Shown piece after piece: positions 11,065 through 22,511 of a stretch of 64,000 nucleotides of DNA. Location: the NCBI RefSeq assembly GCF_020085105.1, contig NC_058051.1, positions 2,934,001-2,998,000 of the forward strand, written 5' to 3'. Source of the DNA: Siniperca chuatsi. Lineage: Eukaryota > Chordata > Actinopteri > Centrarchiformes > Sinipercidae. A program made the translations under genes and the position numbers. The stretch's first letter is position 1; every line of letters begins with the position of its first letter. The notes beneath the pieces were generated by a model. That model searched no databases, was not told where the DNA came from, and was given only the letters and a program-made list of their open reading frames with translations.

Positions 11065-13180
11065 GTACGACAACAAGCGAAATTCATGTTTTTCCTGCGT
11101 CTAATTCATGAATTAACCTCCCTGAAAACTTTGAAAGCTTTTCAAGTACAAAAATGAAACTGGCTAACTTGTTGAATTAAAGGTGGACAAGTAACAGAAT
11201 ATTTGATGGCCTGTTTGAAAAACACAAATTGGGACGTTTTCTCGGTGTCAAATTGTTATTAGTTGGTTTGAATGTATTAAAAGTCCCGGGAAATGAGTGG
11301 AATATATTAACAATGGTGTAGTGATTTTATTTTGGTTTGAGTGCATCAGTTCTGTCGAATTTAGCATCGAAAGTTTTTGGGGGAAAAGATGGCGACTGGG
11401 CCATTTTTTCATAAAATTCATAAAATGTATTTTTTTTGTAACCATGGAAACGATGGAACTATTAGGAGCAAACGTCAGGAACTGTTAGAAGCTGACGTCA
11501 GGACGTCAGAACGTGCAGGTGTAAACAAACCTGGGCCTTTTTCTGTGTGGACAGCTGAGTCTACTTGTTTTAAAATGTGTCCAGAGCTGTTGTCGGAGCA
11601 CTGGGTCCTTTAAAGTTCAAAGTTCATCACATTTGTGAACTAATTTTCAGATCCATGTTGTTATGAGCTTGTTAAAAAGGAGATAGCTAGCTAAACTGAG
11701 CTACAAGTGTCTGACTGTGGTTGGAGAAATAAACTGATGTGTTTAGTCATCAGTTCACTATCATTTAGGACCCTTTCACTTGACATATTGTTATTTTCAC
11801 AACAGAGAAATGTATTTATTGTTCAGAGTGAAAAAGGAGTGGTGGTTTGTCATGAAACTGTGCGTCCTGCATCCAGGATACACCCGTGTGTGTGTGTGTG
11901 TTGTATCTTTTGCTTTATTGTCCTGAGATTTTAAGAGGTTGCCCCTAAAGTAGTCTTGGAGAAGTGGAAATAATTTGTGGTGTCTCAACTGAGTATATGC
12001 CAATGCTTTCTTATCGTCTGTACACGTGTGTCTGTATTTTTACACACTGATGGTGCAATGCTCTGTGATTGAAAGATGTAGTTTATCCTTTCAGTTGCTG
12101 TGTGTAAACAGTCCTCTTGATATCTTCTCATACAAAATATTTTCCAACATTATTTGACTTTTGTTTTGGATGTCACTTTCAGAGGTGGAAGTCCTTCTAA
12201 CCCCTTTTATGTGTGTATAAGATGGGATGATGTTTCAATCTGTTTGTTTTCTATTATTGTTAGTGACCGATTGCAATCTTTTTTTGCTCGCGTTTAATCA
12301 TGAGAAAGCATACAGTGGATGTATGTGAATAAAGATCCACATACCTGCGATACAGCCTGCCTTTTTTGGTAAATGTGTATCTTCATCACATGGTTTCATA
12401 ATCAGAGTTTGGTCCTTTATTATTTGTTGTAATGCCTCTGTTTGGTCCCTTGTACAGTTTTTATTAACATTTCTTGTTTAGTAGGTGTGTGATGTCATCT
12501 TGTTTTCGTGGTTTGTCTTGTTCGTGATTCAACTGTCATGTTTGTGCTTATAGTGGGAATTGGCAATGGAAACTTGTTGCCTGGTACCAAATATGTATAT
12601 TTTTTGTAAGGTAAGGTTAAGATAAGAATTTGTGAAAATCAACATGTTCTTACAAAGTTGTGACAGTGCAAGCTCCATGTCTGGTACCTGCGTTCTCCCC
12701 TGTTCTCTGTCGAAGTGTGCGTTGGGATCTGAATCAAGATCTAGAGAGAGAAGAGCCGTTTGATGTGTTTTCTTAATCACCTTCTCATATGAGTGATGTG
12801 GTTGTTTGTGGTTATTTCACACGAGAGATATTTTTGTGTGTGTGTTTTGTCTGTGCTCTTCTCACCATTTTGAAGTGGATGGGGCTTTGTTTGAAAAAGG
12901 TAATGTTTGGTATTTCTGCTATTCAACAGCATAAGAATCAGAATAATTAGTTGTATGGTTGTTTGTTGAAGCTGCCAGAGAGATGTTACTGTATATCAAA
13001 TCTGATCGCCACACACACACACACACACCATACTGATAAAGCATAAAGCATTATTTTTAAGCTATTTATAACTTTATAACTAAATACATGTTTTCTAAGT
13101 TTAATTTTTATTATTGCTTATTTAGTTGCAAATAATACATTTAATGAAAAGTTTTTCGTGCTTTAACTTTTTCTCAGCAG
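11065..13180 (+). other. Presumed intron of the acidic locus
   Basis: It lies between the GTACGA donor and the CAGCAG acceptor. It contains short GT and CA microsatellites (near 11885 and 13010) and chance open frames, and nothing else I can name. The acceptor is a NAGNAG type (TCAGCAG), which could add or skip one codon. Confidence 0.4.
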
Positions 13181-13796
13181 GTGTCTCCTATATTGTAAAT
13201 CATCCTGCAGCCGAAGGGATGCCTGAGCTGATCAGGAAGAATGAAGAGGAAGTCGTGGTCATTCCCATACTGTCCTCTGATGAAGACGATGATGAGGCAG
13301 TCCTTAGTGAAAATGAAGGTGAAGGCATCCCCCCTCTCTCCACTGATGAGGATGAGGATGAAGAAGGTGTGGGCATCCCCCCTCGTTCCACTGATGATGA
13401 GGAAGAAGAGGTTGAGGAAGAAGAAGGTGTGCGTGTTCCTGCACGCCCTCTGATGATGAGGATAATCTTGGGAATGAGAGTGACGAAGAGGGCACTGATG
13501 AGGACACCAGCGATGACTGGTCTGAATTTTCTGACTGGACCAGCGATGATTCTGGTTATGACACCATGTCATCCGAGGAGGACGAAGATGATGATGATGA
13601 CATGGATGATGGTGATGAAGAGGATGAGGATAAAACTGAAGATGGCGAGTCTGGTAACGATGATGACAACTTCAGACCTCCTCGCTTTGAGGATCTCCCA
13701 CCACCAGAACTTTGGCCGGGCTGGGAAGAATCGGTTCCTCCTGCATTCATTCAGTTTGTGCAACAAGTTTTTCAGCAACTGAACGGCAGAACCTGA
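13181..13796 (+). pseudogene. Acidic repeat exon with a single-base frame break
   Basis: Frame 1 reads GVSYIVNHPAAEGMPELIRK and then Glu/Asp-rich repeats of the form GIPPxSTDDED. Near 13450 the repeat loses one base: CGTTCCACTGATGAT in one unit corresponds to CGCCCTCTGATGAT in the next. The acidic reading then continues without loss in frame 0 (SDDEDNLGNESDEEGTDEDT onward), through a long Asp/Glu run, to a conserved-looking end (FRPPRFEDLPPPELWPGWEE, then FIQFVQQVFQQLNGRT) and a TGA at 13794. One deletion therefore explains two half-genes. It is either a recent pseudogene, an assembly error, or two exons. A nuclear, low-complexity protein is plausible but unproven. Confidence 0.5.
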
Positions 13797-13850
13797 TCGG
13801 CACCAGGAACCTGATCAGCACCAGGAACCTGATCAGCACCAGGAACCTCC
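13785..13850 (+). repeat. 18-bp tandem repeat, about 3.5 units
   Basis: The unit is CACCAGGAACCTGATCAG. In one frame it encodes HQEPDQ repeats; in the frame of the exon before it, it supplies stop codons. It sits exactly where the acidic reading ends and the Ser/Thr-rich block begins. Confidence 0.8.
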
Positions 13851-13856
13851 AGCGCG

Positions 13857-14141
13857 CATCAGGAACTTCCTGAGGAAGATCCAGAAGGATGGAGCTCTTT
13901 GTCTGAGTCCTGGAGTTGCCTCGTAGACAGCTCTGAAGAGTCGACTCCCTCAACCTCTGGCCCTAGCTCCTCCACAAAGAGAAGCAGAGAGGAGAGCGAC
14001 GAGGAGCAGGATCCCGTCAAGAGGCAGAGGAAGAGTTGTGAGGACAGCCTCAGAGAGGAGGAAAGCCCTGAAGAGCAGACTCCGTCAACTTCTGGCCTCA
14101 GCTCCTCCACAAAGAGCAGCATGGAGAGATACTGGGGGTGA
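13857..14141 (+). pseudogene. Ser/Thr-Glu-rich coding block with 135-bp internal duplication
   Basis: Frame 0 is open from a His codon at 13857 (HQELPEEDPEGWSSLSESWS, then LVDSSEESTPSTSGPSSSTK) to a TGA at 14139. The segment at 13931-13981 recurs at 14066-14116, shifted by 135 bases (45 codons), giving TPSTSGxSSSTK twice. Third-position differences dominate between the copies, which suggests it evolved as protein. From memory it resembles the low-complexity N-terminal regions that precede the kinase domain in some expanded fish PIM-like kinases. No kinase domain is visible here, so this is a weak guess. Confidence 0.4.
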
Positions 14142-14514
14142 TGCCAAAGAAGCCAGGGTGGTATAATGACAGCGACTCAGATTAGGATTGTCAGCCGTGT
14201 GTGCAGCAGGACTGACAATCCATCTGCAAACAGTCGAATCTGGTGGATTTTTCTTTGTAGCTTTGAGGGCTGGTCTTGGCGTCTGGCAGAGCTGGTGAAG
14301 CCCCAGATAGTCTTGGTGCCTAGCCCCCTAAATATAATATACTGCTGTTATTAATGCTATTATTAATGCCATAATAATATGTAATATAATAATACTGGGA
14401 AAAAGGTAAGTACAAGATTCTGACTTTGAAAGAAAGTGACCTACAGTAGTCTATTATATGTAAAGACACAGGAAATAAGTATGCTAGCTTACATATGAAA
14501 TAACTATTTATTCA

Positions 14515-14926
14515 TTTAATATCACTTATTTACTCGTTTGTACTTTGATATCTTCCCGAGATGAGACATGGGTATGGAAATCATTCATAACATTATCAAG
14601 AGTCTTGCAGGTCTTATTAGTAATTCAGTGATTCTTTATCTCACTCACTGCTGTATGTTTTTACACAGGTGCTGATGGCTGGCAGAGGTATGCTCATAAT
14701 TAGTAACAACATTAACAAAACTCTCCTGCAAATCTGAATAAGTCTATTTAATAGTTCAAAGATGAATTATATCACTTATTCTTCTGTACTTTGATGTTTT
14801 TTTTGCAGGTGGCTGTGGCAGGTAAAAGTATGGAAAGAGTTAATAGCATTAACGCTCGTCTCCTGTAATTCTTATTATCGCTTTTAATTAATCATTCACT
14901 CTGTTGTAATTTTATGTTCCCTCAGC
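14515..14926 (+). repeat. Diverged 250-bp tandem duplication carrying exon-like units
   Basis: ATCACTTATTTACTCGTTTG near 14521 corresponds to ATCACTTATTCTTCTGTACT near 14771, and the acceptor-like tract before 14669 corresponds to the one before 14927, in both cases about 250 bases apart. Two very short pieces are bounded by splice-like signals: 14669-14686 (after TTTTTACACAG, before GTATGC) and 14809-14821 (after TTTTTTTTGCAG, before GTAAAA). They could be micro-exons made by duplication, or chance. Confidence 0.5.
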
Positions 14927-15248
14927 TGCTGCCACTGGCTGACCCCAAACACCGTCCAGAGGTGAAAAGGGGAGCAGAGTCCTCCTGTAGACTCCAGAGT
15001 CTACAGCCGCTCCACCACCAAGACCCCTGCAGTGCCTCCCTGTGGTAACACATGGTAACTGTAGGGGACCTTGGAGCAGCATTGGACCACCAGAGGTGCA
15101 GCGTGCAGGCCCACTGGTGAGACCGAGACTCCCGCAGTACATCCAGGGTTTCCCTGACGACAAAGAAGAAATGCTCACTCCCGACCAGATCAGAAGGACG
15201 ACTGAAGACAGGACAAGATGGAGAGCATGTGGCATTTCAGTCAACAAA
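14927..15248 (+). CDS. Candidate downstream exon of the acidic locus
   Basis: It follows a pyrimidine tract and CCCTCAG, and ends at a strong donor GTAAGTAAG at 15249. One frame is open from 15042 to the donor and includes YIQGFPDDKEEMLTPDQIRR and TTEDRTRWRACGISVNK. It ends in phase 0, and the next candidate exon (15389) continues it openly for 29 codons. Upstream of 15042 this frame has a stop, so either the exon starts later or the gene is damaged. I do not recognise the product. Confidence 0.3.
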
Positions 15249-15388
15249 GTAAGTAAGCCCTTTATTAAGACTACAAAAGTAGCTATTGTGACATAAAGTT
15301 GTGAGAAGCTAAAGTTAACATTACATACTGTATATTGATGATATTTTATAATATTGTATAAAATATTAATGAGTTGTTTTTATGTCAG

Positions 15389-16103
15389 GGCAGGACTCCT
15401 CTGTCTCCTGGGTCACCTGAGAGTGGATGTCAACCAACCGATCATCCCAGGAAGCTCAGCACCACAGCAGTCCACTGAACACACTGAACACCTTTCAGCA
15501 CCAAACTTTCTACCAGACCGTGTCGGAGGGGTTGGATCCCTAAAGTTAGAAGTAGAAGAAGAACGACAGCCCCAGTCAAGAGGATGAGGAGCGTCCTAAA
15601 CCCACCTGTGCAGATGAAGTTGTCACTATGTGCTTCCTCTGTGGCGGCAGGTTTGTGAAGCTCCTCACACACACACTGAAGAAGCTCTCATCTCAGCATC
15701 TGCTCGCCTCCATGTGCAGAAATCAAGACGCTGAAGAAAGAGACACTGACAGTTCAGACGGAATGAGAAATAAAATGAATTGGAAAAAGTTGAACTCAGC
15801 ATTGAAATGTTTAAATTGAGTCCCCAATTTATTAGCATTCTTAATTGCATTTAATGTAAAAATAACTAAGTTTATTTCCTAAATCTTACATAGTGATGTC
15901 AAGATAATGTAATACTGTTCATATTAACTTTGTCCATATCATCCACCCATATATATGTAAATGAATGGTTATTATGTATAGGCACTATTTTATAATCATT
16001 ATTTCACCTACAGTTGTTTCCATGTACTTTGGAGCTGTGGAGTGCCTTCCTACATACAATATTTCTCCTTTTTTAAACTTAGTTTGAGCTTGAATTCAAT
16101 AAA
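15389..16103 (+). other. Candidate terminal exon and AATAAA of the acidic locus
   Basis: It starts after TTTTTATGTCAG. Read in phase 0 from the previous exon it continues as GRTPLSPGSPESGCQPTDHP and stops at 15476-15478. A second open stretch (15604-15819) contains CADEVVTMCFLCGGRF with two Cys pairs, but no frame joins the two. AATAAA at about 16098 could be the polyadenylation signal. Support for transcription is only structural. Confidence 0.3.
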
Positions 16104-16300
16104 ATGGACTATATGTTACATGATCCATTATTCTGAGATCCTTTACCTTGGTGATGTTGTTAACATGAAGCTTCTTAAATACTTGATCCATTGCAGGTGA
16201 CAGTATTTCTATTGGCTAAAATACAAACAACACTTTTCTATCAACACAAATGTATGTAGAAAGCAATCATGGGTAATAGGAGGTTTAGAAATCACATTTT

Positions 16301-16302
<2 letters not shown>

Positions 16303-16332
<30 letters not shown>
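16303..16332. repeat. (AT)n microsatellite
   Basis: A pure AT dinucleotide run of about 30 bases. Confidence 0.9.
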
Positions 16333-16335
<3 letters not shown>

Positions 16336-16494
16336 ATGTCTGGACTGGATAACAATAGTTTATCAGCATGTATCTGGATTATGATTTTCATGATGCAAAC
16401 ATCACAGATCAAATGCTGCTGCTGAAGAGTCCGATATTTAAAGCAGGGCCATGCTTCTATCACTGCTCTCTGAGCTTTCATCTTGGTCTTCATC

Positions 16495-16645
16495 TTGAAA
16501 GGTAACAAAATCCACCTACCAGCACCTCTAAAGCTCATTAAGTTTAATTTTGCAGATTTTGTTACTATTGGACACAGCAACGCTAGCTGCTTCCCCCACG
16601 TTTCCAGTCTCTAGGCTAAACTAAGCTAAGCTAACCGGCTACTTT
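16495..16645. repeat. Fragment of the TTAA-flanked element family
   Basis: It contains GGTAACAAAATCCACCTACC, AGCACCTCTAAAGCTCATTA and TTTCCAGTCTCTAGGCTAAA with CTAAGCTAAGCTAACCGG. The last parts match the inverted termini of the element at 32706-33843. It is a fragment only. Confidence 0.6.
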
Positions 16646-17098
16646 TTTTTTTTTTTCAACTAAAAAATCTATACAAAGGACAGAGGAATGACCCTCCAGG
16701 CAGCATTAATAGATAGCCTGAACTATACTAATCAATCAGTCAACAAAAGGGGAACAAAGGGCAGTCTGACTCACCCTTTAGGCCGCCTGATATTTGTGGA
16801 CAAGCTACTGTTAAAATGCTGGGTTATGGCCACAGCTGTTCAGGTACTGATCCAGTGAGGTGAGGTCAGGTGAGGTAGCTTTGTCATGAGTTTACAACTC
16901 TGCTTAAGACATGTGGAATGCTTTGAGGAAGGCCCTCTGTAGCTGTGTACAATTCTGCTGAAAAAACAGCAGTTTTTTTGCCTTGTTATCTTTTTGTTGT
17001 CTCATATCATTTTTCCTGTAAACTTGGACAATAACAGTTTCATCACATTATAGTTTAAAGTAAAATCACAGGACAGGTTAAGGTGTAGGCCAGTTGAC

Positions 17099-17333
17099 GG
17101 GTCTTCCTCGCAGCAGACATTTCGACTCGTCGTAGCAGAAAAAGCACAGGTGTTACTAATAACATTAACGATGGCTCAGTTTGTTCCAGATTGTGACAGT
17201 GAGCCAGCATGCACACTGCCAGGACTCTAAAAATGAAGCAGCTAAATAGAATTCAGCCATCATTAACAGGTCTTTTACACCTGTGCGTCTCCTTACTGTG
17301 ACTATCAAAATGTCTAGTGTTAAAAAAAGATCT
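17099..17333 (+). mobile_element. Foldback MITE, copy 1
   Basis: The left arm (AGCAGACATTTCGACTCG, AAAAGCACAGGTGTTACTAA) and the reverse complement of the right arm (TAGACATTTTGATAG, ACGCACAGGTGTAAAAG) are inverted copies. The whole unit matches the reverse complement of 31489-31735, including GAAGCAGCTAAATAGAATTC against GAAGCAGCTAAATGGAATTC. It is non-coding. Confidence 0.75.
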
Positions 17334-17394
17334 ACTGAATATATGAATCAGCATTTCAGCACATTGCCTTCATCAAGTCTGTCGTCATCTGAGT

Positions 17395-17550
17395 GACATC
17401 TGAGCAATGTAAAAATACTGTATTACAAGTAAAGGTTCTGCATTGACAATGTCACTGTGTAAGTAAAGAAATTAATCAAAGTATCAAAAGTACTCATAAT
17501 TCAGAAAAATGTCCCTGTGAGTGTTATATATATATATATATATATATTAT
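17395..17550. mobile_element. hAT-MITE fragment plus (TA)n
   Basis: TATTACAAGTAAAGGTTCTG and AAAGTATCAAAAGTACTCAT match internal text of the MITE at 29384-31116. A (TA)n run of about 25 bases follows at 17525. The region from 17550 to 18940 holds nothing else I can support. Confidence 0.55.
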
Positions 17551-18944
17551 ATTATTGGATAGAATTTAGTTTAGTCTTTGTTTACACTGTTGTTGCAACC
17601 TTCGCTCAGTTGCGGGTTGAGCTACTGACTAGCTGTTATGAAGGTAATACCTCAGCACAGCAGGTCCTTGGCCGGTGCCCACTGAGCATTTTATCGGCTT
17701 CTTCCTGTTTGAGTAAAAAATAGCTGGGGCTCCTTATGCTGAGACACTCTTTATGACACCATCCATGACTACCTTGTTCAAGCACACATTTTTTAGATGC
17801 AATTCATTCCACCGAGGACCACTGCTGCTGCTGATTTATATTTCCATAAAGCAATATGAATATAATGGGTTTATGGCACTGATAGCTTTAGGACCGACAG
17901 GAGAAAGACCCACTGCTGACACTGGCAGGGGTGATTTGTAGGGCAAGGCAACGATATGGCATTAGTTTTTACTGTCTTTAACCATTTTGAAATGATGAAT
18001 TTTTACAATGAGGCCTAAGATTTATGACCATTTGAGGGGATTTTTGTATCCAGAGAAACACCTCAGTGCTATGGGATTTATTCAGAGAAGCAAATGACTG
18101 AGTGCACCAACAATGAGTTGCTTACAACTGCATTACTAAATGGCTAAAACTCAAATAACTACACTTGCAAGCAAGTACAACAAGGTCTAAGGCAATCAGG
18201 GAGCCGAGATCGACGCTGAATAGGGGCTTGAATAGGTGTTGGAACTCAGGTTTGTACGTTTGGGCAGGCTCACACAAGCTCAAAATAAATGTGACTACAT
18301 GCAGTGATAATATGCCTTTTCACATTAGTATGACCTCCAGCTGTACATTAATGACTAGTCCTGGGGTGGTTTCCGCTGAACGTGTTGGGCAGCCTCAGCA
18401 GGAGATGAAGTAAATGTAAAAAAGAAGATTTTTTTCAAGAAATCAAACTATTTCAGAAAGACATTTAGTATCTGCATTTTCCAGTTTCAACTGAATACAT
18501 TTAGAATCTCCCTTATGCCTTTACATAAGAATCATATTACTGTTTTGCTTGAAATACAAAGCTTTTTTTCCAGTATTGTTTGAGTGGCTCATTATAATTC
18601 ACTCTAGGAAATCCAATTTGTTTGTATACATTCTAATTTCATCTTGTATTAACTGAGTACAACTCAAGAATACAAAGTGTAGTAACATGAAGCCGGAAGT
18701 ATGAACTACTACAACAGAAATGGTCGTTAGTTAGGAACGTTATTGTTCACATTGTGGCAAATTGTTTTTGGCTTCACTTCATAGCGTTAAAACAATACAG
18801 GACAGTTGGCGATACAGGAAAAAGATGAGGACAAACAGCAGGGACACAGTATGAACAAACAGCATGATTTAAAATGCATAAATACAGTAAAAATGAAAAA
18901 CAAAGTACATAAAATAAAATGGGAGAAGGGCTAGTAGGTTATGC

Positions 18945-19345
18945 ATTCAACATCGTATTTGCATTTGGCAAGAAATACTTGCTGTACACACTTTTGGTGG
19001 CTCTTACTTGTCTCCAACGCCTCCCTGAGGGTAAAAGCTTAACGTGTGAGTGCAAATGGTGCAAAGGGTGGGAAGGATCTGGAAAGAGTTACTCTTTATA
19101 TTTAATTCAGATTTCTCACTTGGTCGCATCTGGAGCTTTGCTGTAATTTTACTAGCTATATTTACTGTTCTTTCAGCAATTTCAGTTTATTCCTGACATT
19201 CAGATTTCCATACCACATGGCCATGTTGGAGAATAAAATCTCTGTGTGGCTTTCTTAACAATGCAGTCAGTATTCTCTGTGCAGTTAAGGTGGCCATCAA
19301 TCACTTTTCCAAGATATTTAAAACTGCTGACAACTAATCAAGTTT
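18945..19345 (-). mobile_element. LINE reverse-transcriptase 3' fragment, antisense
   Basis: The minus strand from 19343 reads VVSSFKYLGKVIDGHLNCTE, then VKKATQRF, with AMWYGN-like text in a shifted frame. FKYLG is a conserved block just after the catalytic region of non-LTR reverse transcriptases. Frameshifts and stops show it is dead. Confidence 0.6.
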
Positions 19346-21425
19346 TTATTTATATATTTAAAAGATGTGTGTCTCAATCAAAGTTGATTAAGTGGACATG
19401 ATGCAGATCATTTGGAGAAAGTAAAGATGTAGTGACCTCTGCTGGTGAATGTTTAGCATTACAGTCAATGGAATTGAATAATGACTAATGATGTGAACAG
19501 TATCTTTGATCTGCAGAACATGTTGTCTCCATACTAGATAGGTAGATCACGGCAAAGCCCCACCCCATCCTAGTTTTTGGATGCAGGATCCGACAGGCAA
19601 AGAAATACACAGACACCATTTCTTACTCATCACAACCATTGTGTTTTTCATACTAACATTTCCATCCATTCAGTTATTTATTTATTCTTGTTTACACATA
19701 TTTCACCACATGTACTGTCCATGACAGAGTGTTTCCTTAATATTTCCACTAGACCGCAGCATTGAGAAGAAAGAGAAGACATCCAGGCTGAGGTATGACA
19801 TCACACAGTGACAAAGTAAGTGCACCGTTTTACGTCAGTGTTTTTTTAGGCTGTTTCCAGCACGGCCAACTATACTGTAAACTTACTGTTATTGCGCTCT
19901 GTAGCTGTAAGCACAAGTGTGCAGGTTAGCCTGTTAATGGTCCCACGTAATTAAAAGCAATGGAAGATTTATTTATTGGATGTCTTTGTTCCTTTGGCCA
20001 CTAACAACTAAATACTTTTTCTTGTTTCAACTGACCACACATTTTTTTAGAATTTTGAGCCTCTACCAAACAGTTAAGACGTCCATTTACGAAAAAAGTG
20101 CACTTTCTGCATAGATGTGTCTCCATTAAAGTGAACTAAAACATTTTTTATGGACAAGAATAATGTGTAAAATCCCCAGAACAAAACATTTTAAATGTAA
20201 GATAACTATGAAACTTGATGTCATCCTTGAAGGATGAATCAATAGAAGAATTAGCTAATGGCCATATAAAAACACCAAAAATTCATAACATGCAGTTCCG
20301 TCTTTAGAACCACATCAGACTTGCTCATCTGTGTGGCGGTGGAACAGCTCAACAGATTTTTGGGCAATTGATCCTCTTCTGATGGTTTTCTACAAACCAA
20401 CGTGGGCTTAAATTCAAATTCAAGAAGACTTGACTTTGCTGAATCATTATTACCAGTATCAGCAGTATCACCTTGGAGTATTCTAGTTAGTCACTGTATT
20501 TTCATTTAAACAAAATGTCTGAAAAACCATACTTATTACATTGTGTATTTGTTGAAATTATTATGTAACATATCATATTGACAACAATTTTTAGAAAACT
20601 GTTATTAGAAAACTTGTATTTCACGGCAATATTCTGTTTTGGTAAAAAAAAAAAAAATTGTTAGCCATACGATCTTTACCATGAATACAGTACAAATTCG
20701 TTTGAAACTAGACTACATAAAATTATATGATTACCTTTTATATTTATTTTATTATATGAACTCTTTGAAAACCGCAGTGCACCCTGGGGATTTTTTTTGC
20801 AGCCTAACATACTTCAGCAGAGCGCTAGAGATCCTCAGTTACACTGAGTTAAGTACAACAAGATATCACAACTCAAAATGTGCTCTACCAAACAGTAGAG
20901 AAACCATTAAACGTAAGTGAGGCTGTGGAGGCTCTGGGATGGCAGAGGAGCTTATGGAATATAAGGTACACACATGTTTTATAGGTATTCCCTTGATCAC
21001 ACTGTTGCCAAATTTAGAGCAAATCATATTGACTATAGTGTGTTTTCTGTGTGTAAAGGCTGCCCTGTCTTCATACAGCTTAGATCAGTTGGAAGATACT
21101 TGCTGTGATGTTTAATCGGAAATCAATGTTATAATGATAACTTCATTTACATAGCACTTTTCAAAAAGAAAGTTACAAAGGTTCAGCAAGAATTGCTGTG
21201 ATGTGGTCACTTCTCTTAGAACGTGTTAAAAGCATGGCAGCATCAGATTTATAAACTGTTATCTTTGGATATATTATATATATTACTCTGAGACCAGAAT
21301 AAAGTGTGTTACAATAATCAAGTAAGTCACGTGTTCTGTGATTTATGCTTTAAAGCTGTATGCTACACAGTAACTGTGGATAAACTATCTGCAAGTAAAG
21401 GTAGCAACACTGTTTTTAGCCATAG
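19346..21425. other. Gene-free stretch
   Basis: Only short chance open frames. No splice-bounded exon, RNA gene or repeat that I can name with confidence. Confidence 0.45.
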
Positions 21426-21427
21426 CT

Positions 21428-22375
21428 CTAGGGATGGCAATGTTGGTCTGTCTGTCTGTTGGTCGGTCTGTGGGTCCTCCACTTTGGTCCAGACTGAAAC
21501 ATCTCAACATCTACAAGATGGACTGGCACATAATTGTACAGACATCCGTGGTTCCCGGAGAATAAAGCCTAATGACTTTGATGATCCCCCGACCTTTCCT
21601 CTAGCGCCACCATGAGGTTCACATTTGTTTTATTTGTGAAATCCCTCAACAACTATTCCATGACATTTTATACGGACATTTATGGTCCTCCTCAGGATGA
21701 ACTGTAATCACTTTGTGATTCATCTAGCATTATCATCAGGTCAAAATTTCAATTTGTTCAATACTTTGGTTTATGACCAAATACCTGCTAAATGAATGAC
21801 CTTCCCATCAGCCTCAGCTGAACTTTGTGTTTAGTGTAATTAGCAATTGATAGCATGCTAAGACGCTAAACTAAGATGGTGGCCGTGGTAAATATTATAC
21901 CTGCTTAGCATCAGCATGTTAGCTTTGTCACTGTGAGCATGTTAGCATAGTGACGTTAGCCATTAGCTCAAAGCACCGCTGTGTCGACTCAGTCTCAGGG
22001 ATCTCAAAGAGCGCAGCGGATCCACAAGAGATCTGATGAGGCTGCTTTCTGTTTTCATGGTCCTGGTCTGTGGAACACCCTCCCCCAGGGTCTTAGAACA
22101 GCAAACTACCTTGTTATTTTTTTAAAGAAATTAAAGATCTATCTTTTTTGATCTGACTTTTAAATTGGAGAAATCCAACACTGTCATCTTTGCTATTTAT
22201 ATAATTTTGTCCTGGTAGTTTTATTGTTTTGAAAAGTTTACTCACTTATTGTTATTGTAATTTCTATTTTGTAAAGGCTGCATCTTCGCTAAGATGCTAT
22301 TGAAATTCTATAAGTTATTATTATTATTATTATTATTATTAAGGCTCACAGAGCTGCTAACACGACGTAGTCACC
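21428..22375 (+). mobile_element. Interspersed fish repeat, split by an insertion
   Basis: The left part (21428-21984) contains CACTTTGGTCCAGACTGAAA, ATGATCCCCCGACCTTTCCT, ATCAGGTCAAAATTTCAATT and the GCTAGC-poor but TTAGCATG-rich end (CATCAGCATGTTAGC). It stops at GCACCGCTGTG. The family's usual continuation, CTCACAGAGCTGCTAACA, appears only at 22344. The 355 bases between have another origin. The family is recognised by its text; I cannot give its class. Confidence 0.6.
21985..22341 (+). mobile_element. LINE 3' end inserted into the repeat, with (TTA)n tail
   Basis: Translation gives FSFHGPGLWNTLPQGLRTA, a typical C-terminal block of RTE/L1-like fish LINEs (consensus GPRLWNSLP). A short 3' UTR and a (TTA)n run at about 22316-22341 end it. 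The insert interrupts the repeat around it. Confidence 0.65.
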
Positions 22376-22511
22376 TTTCACCACTGGTTTTCAAAGCTAC
22401 ATAGAATATATAACATAGTTTAAAGAGGCTAAATCATCTGTGCCAGAGACACCGGTGCAAATACTGCATGCTAGTCATGAATCATGACAACACGTGCCAC
22501 ACATTGACAAA

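Noticed and set aside
13174-13572. Minus-strand open frames opposite the acidic exon
   Set aside because: They are shadows of GAT/GAG-rich coding repeats on the plus strand.
15604-15819. Zinc-finger-like Cys pairs (CADEVVTMCFLC)
   Set aside because: Spacing and following His do not fit a known finger, and the frame does not join the preceding exon.
16209-16580. 123-codon minus-strand open frame
   Set aside because: It runs through an (AT)n microsatellite encoding Tyr-Ile repeats and into a repeat fragment.
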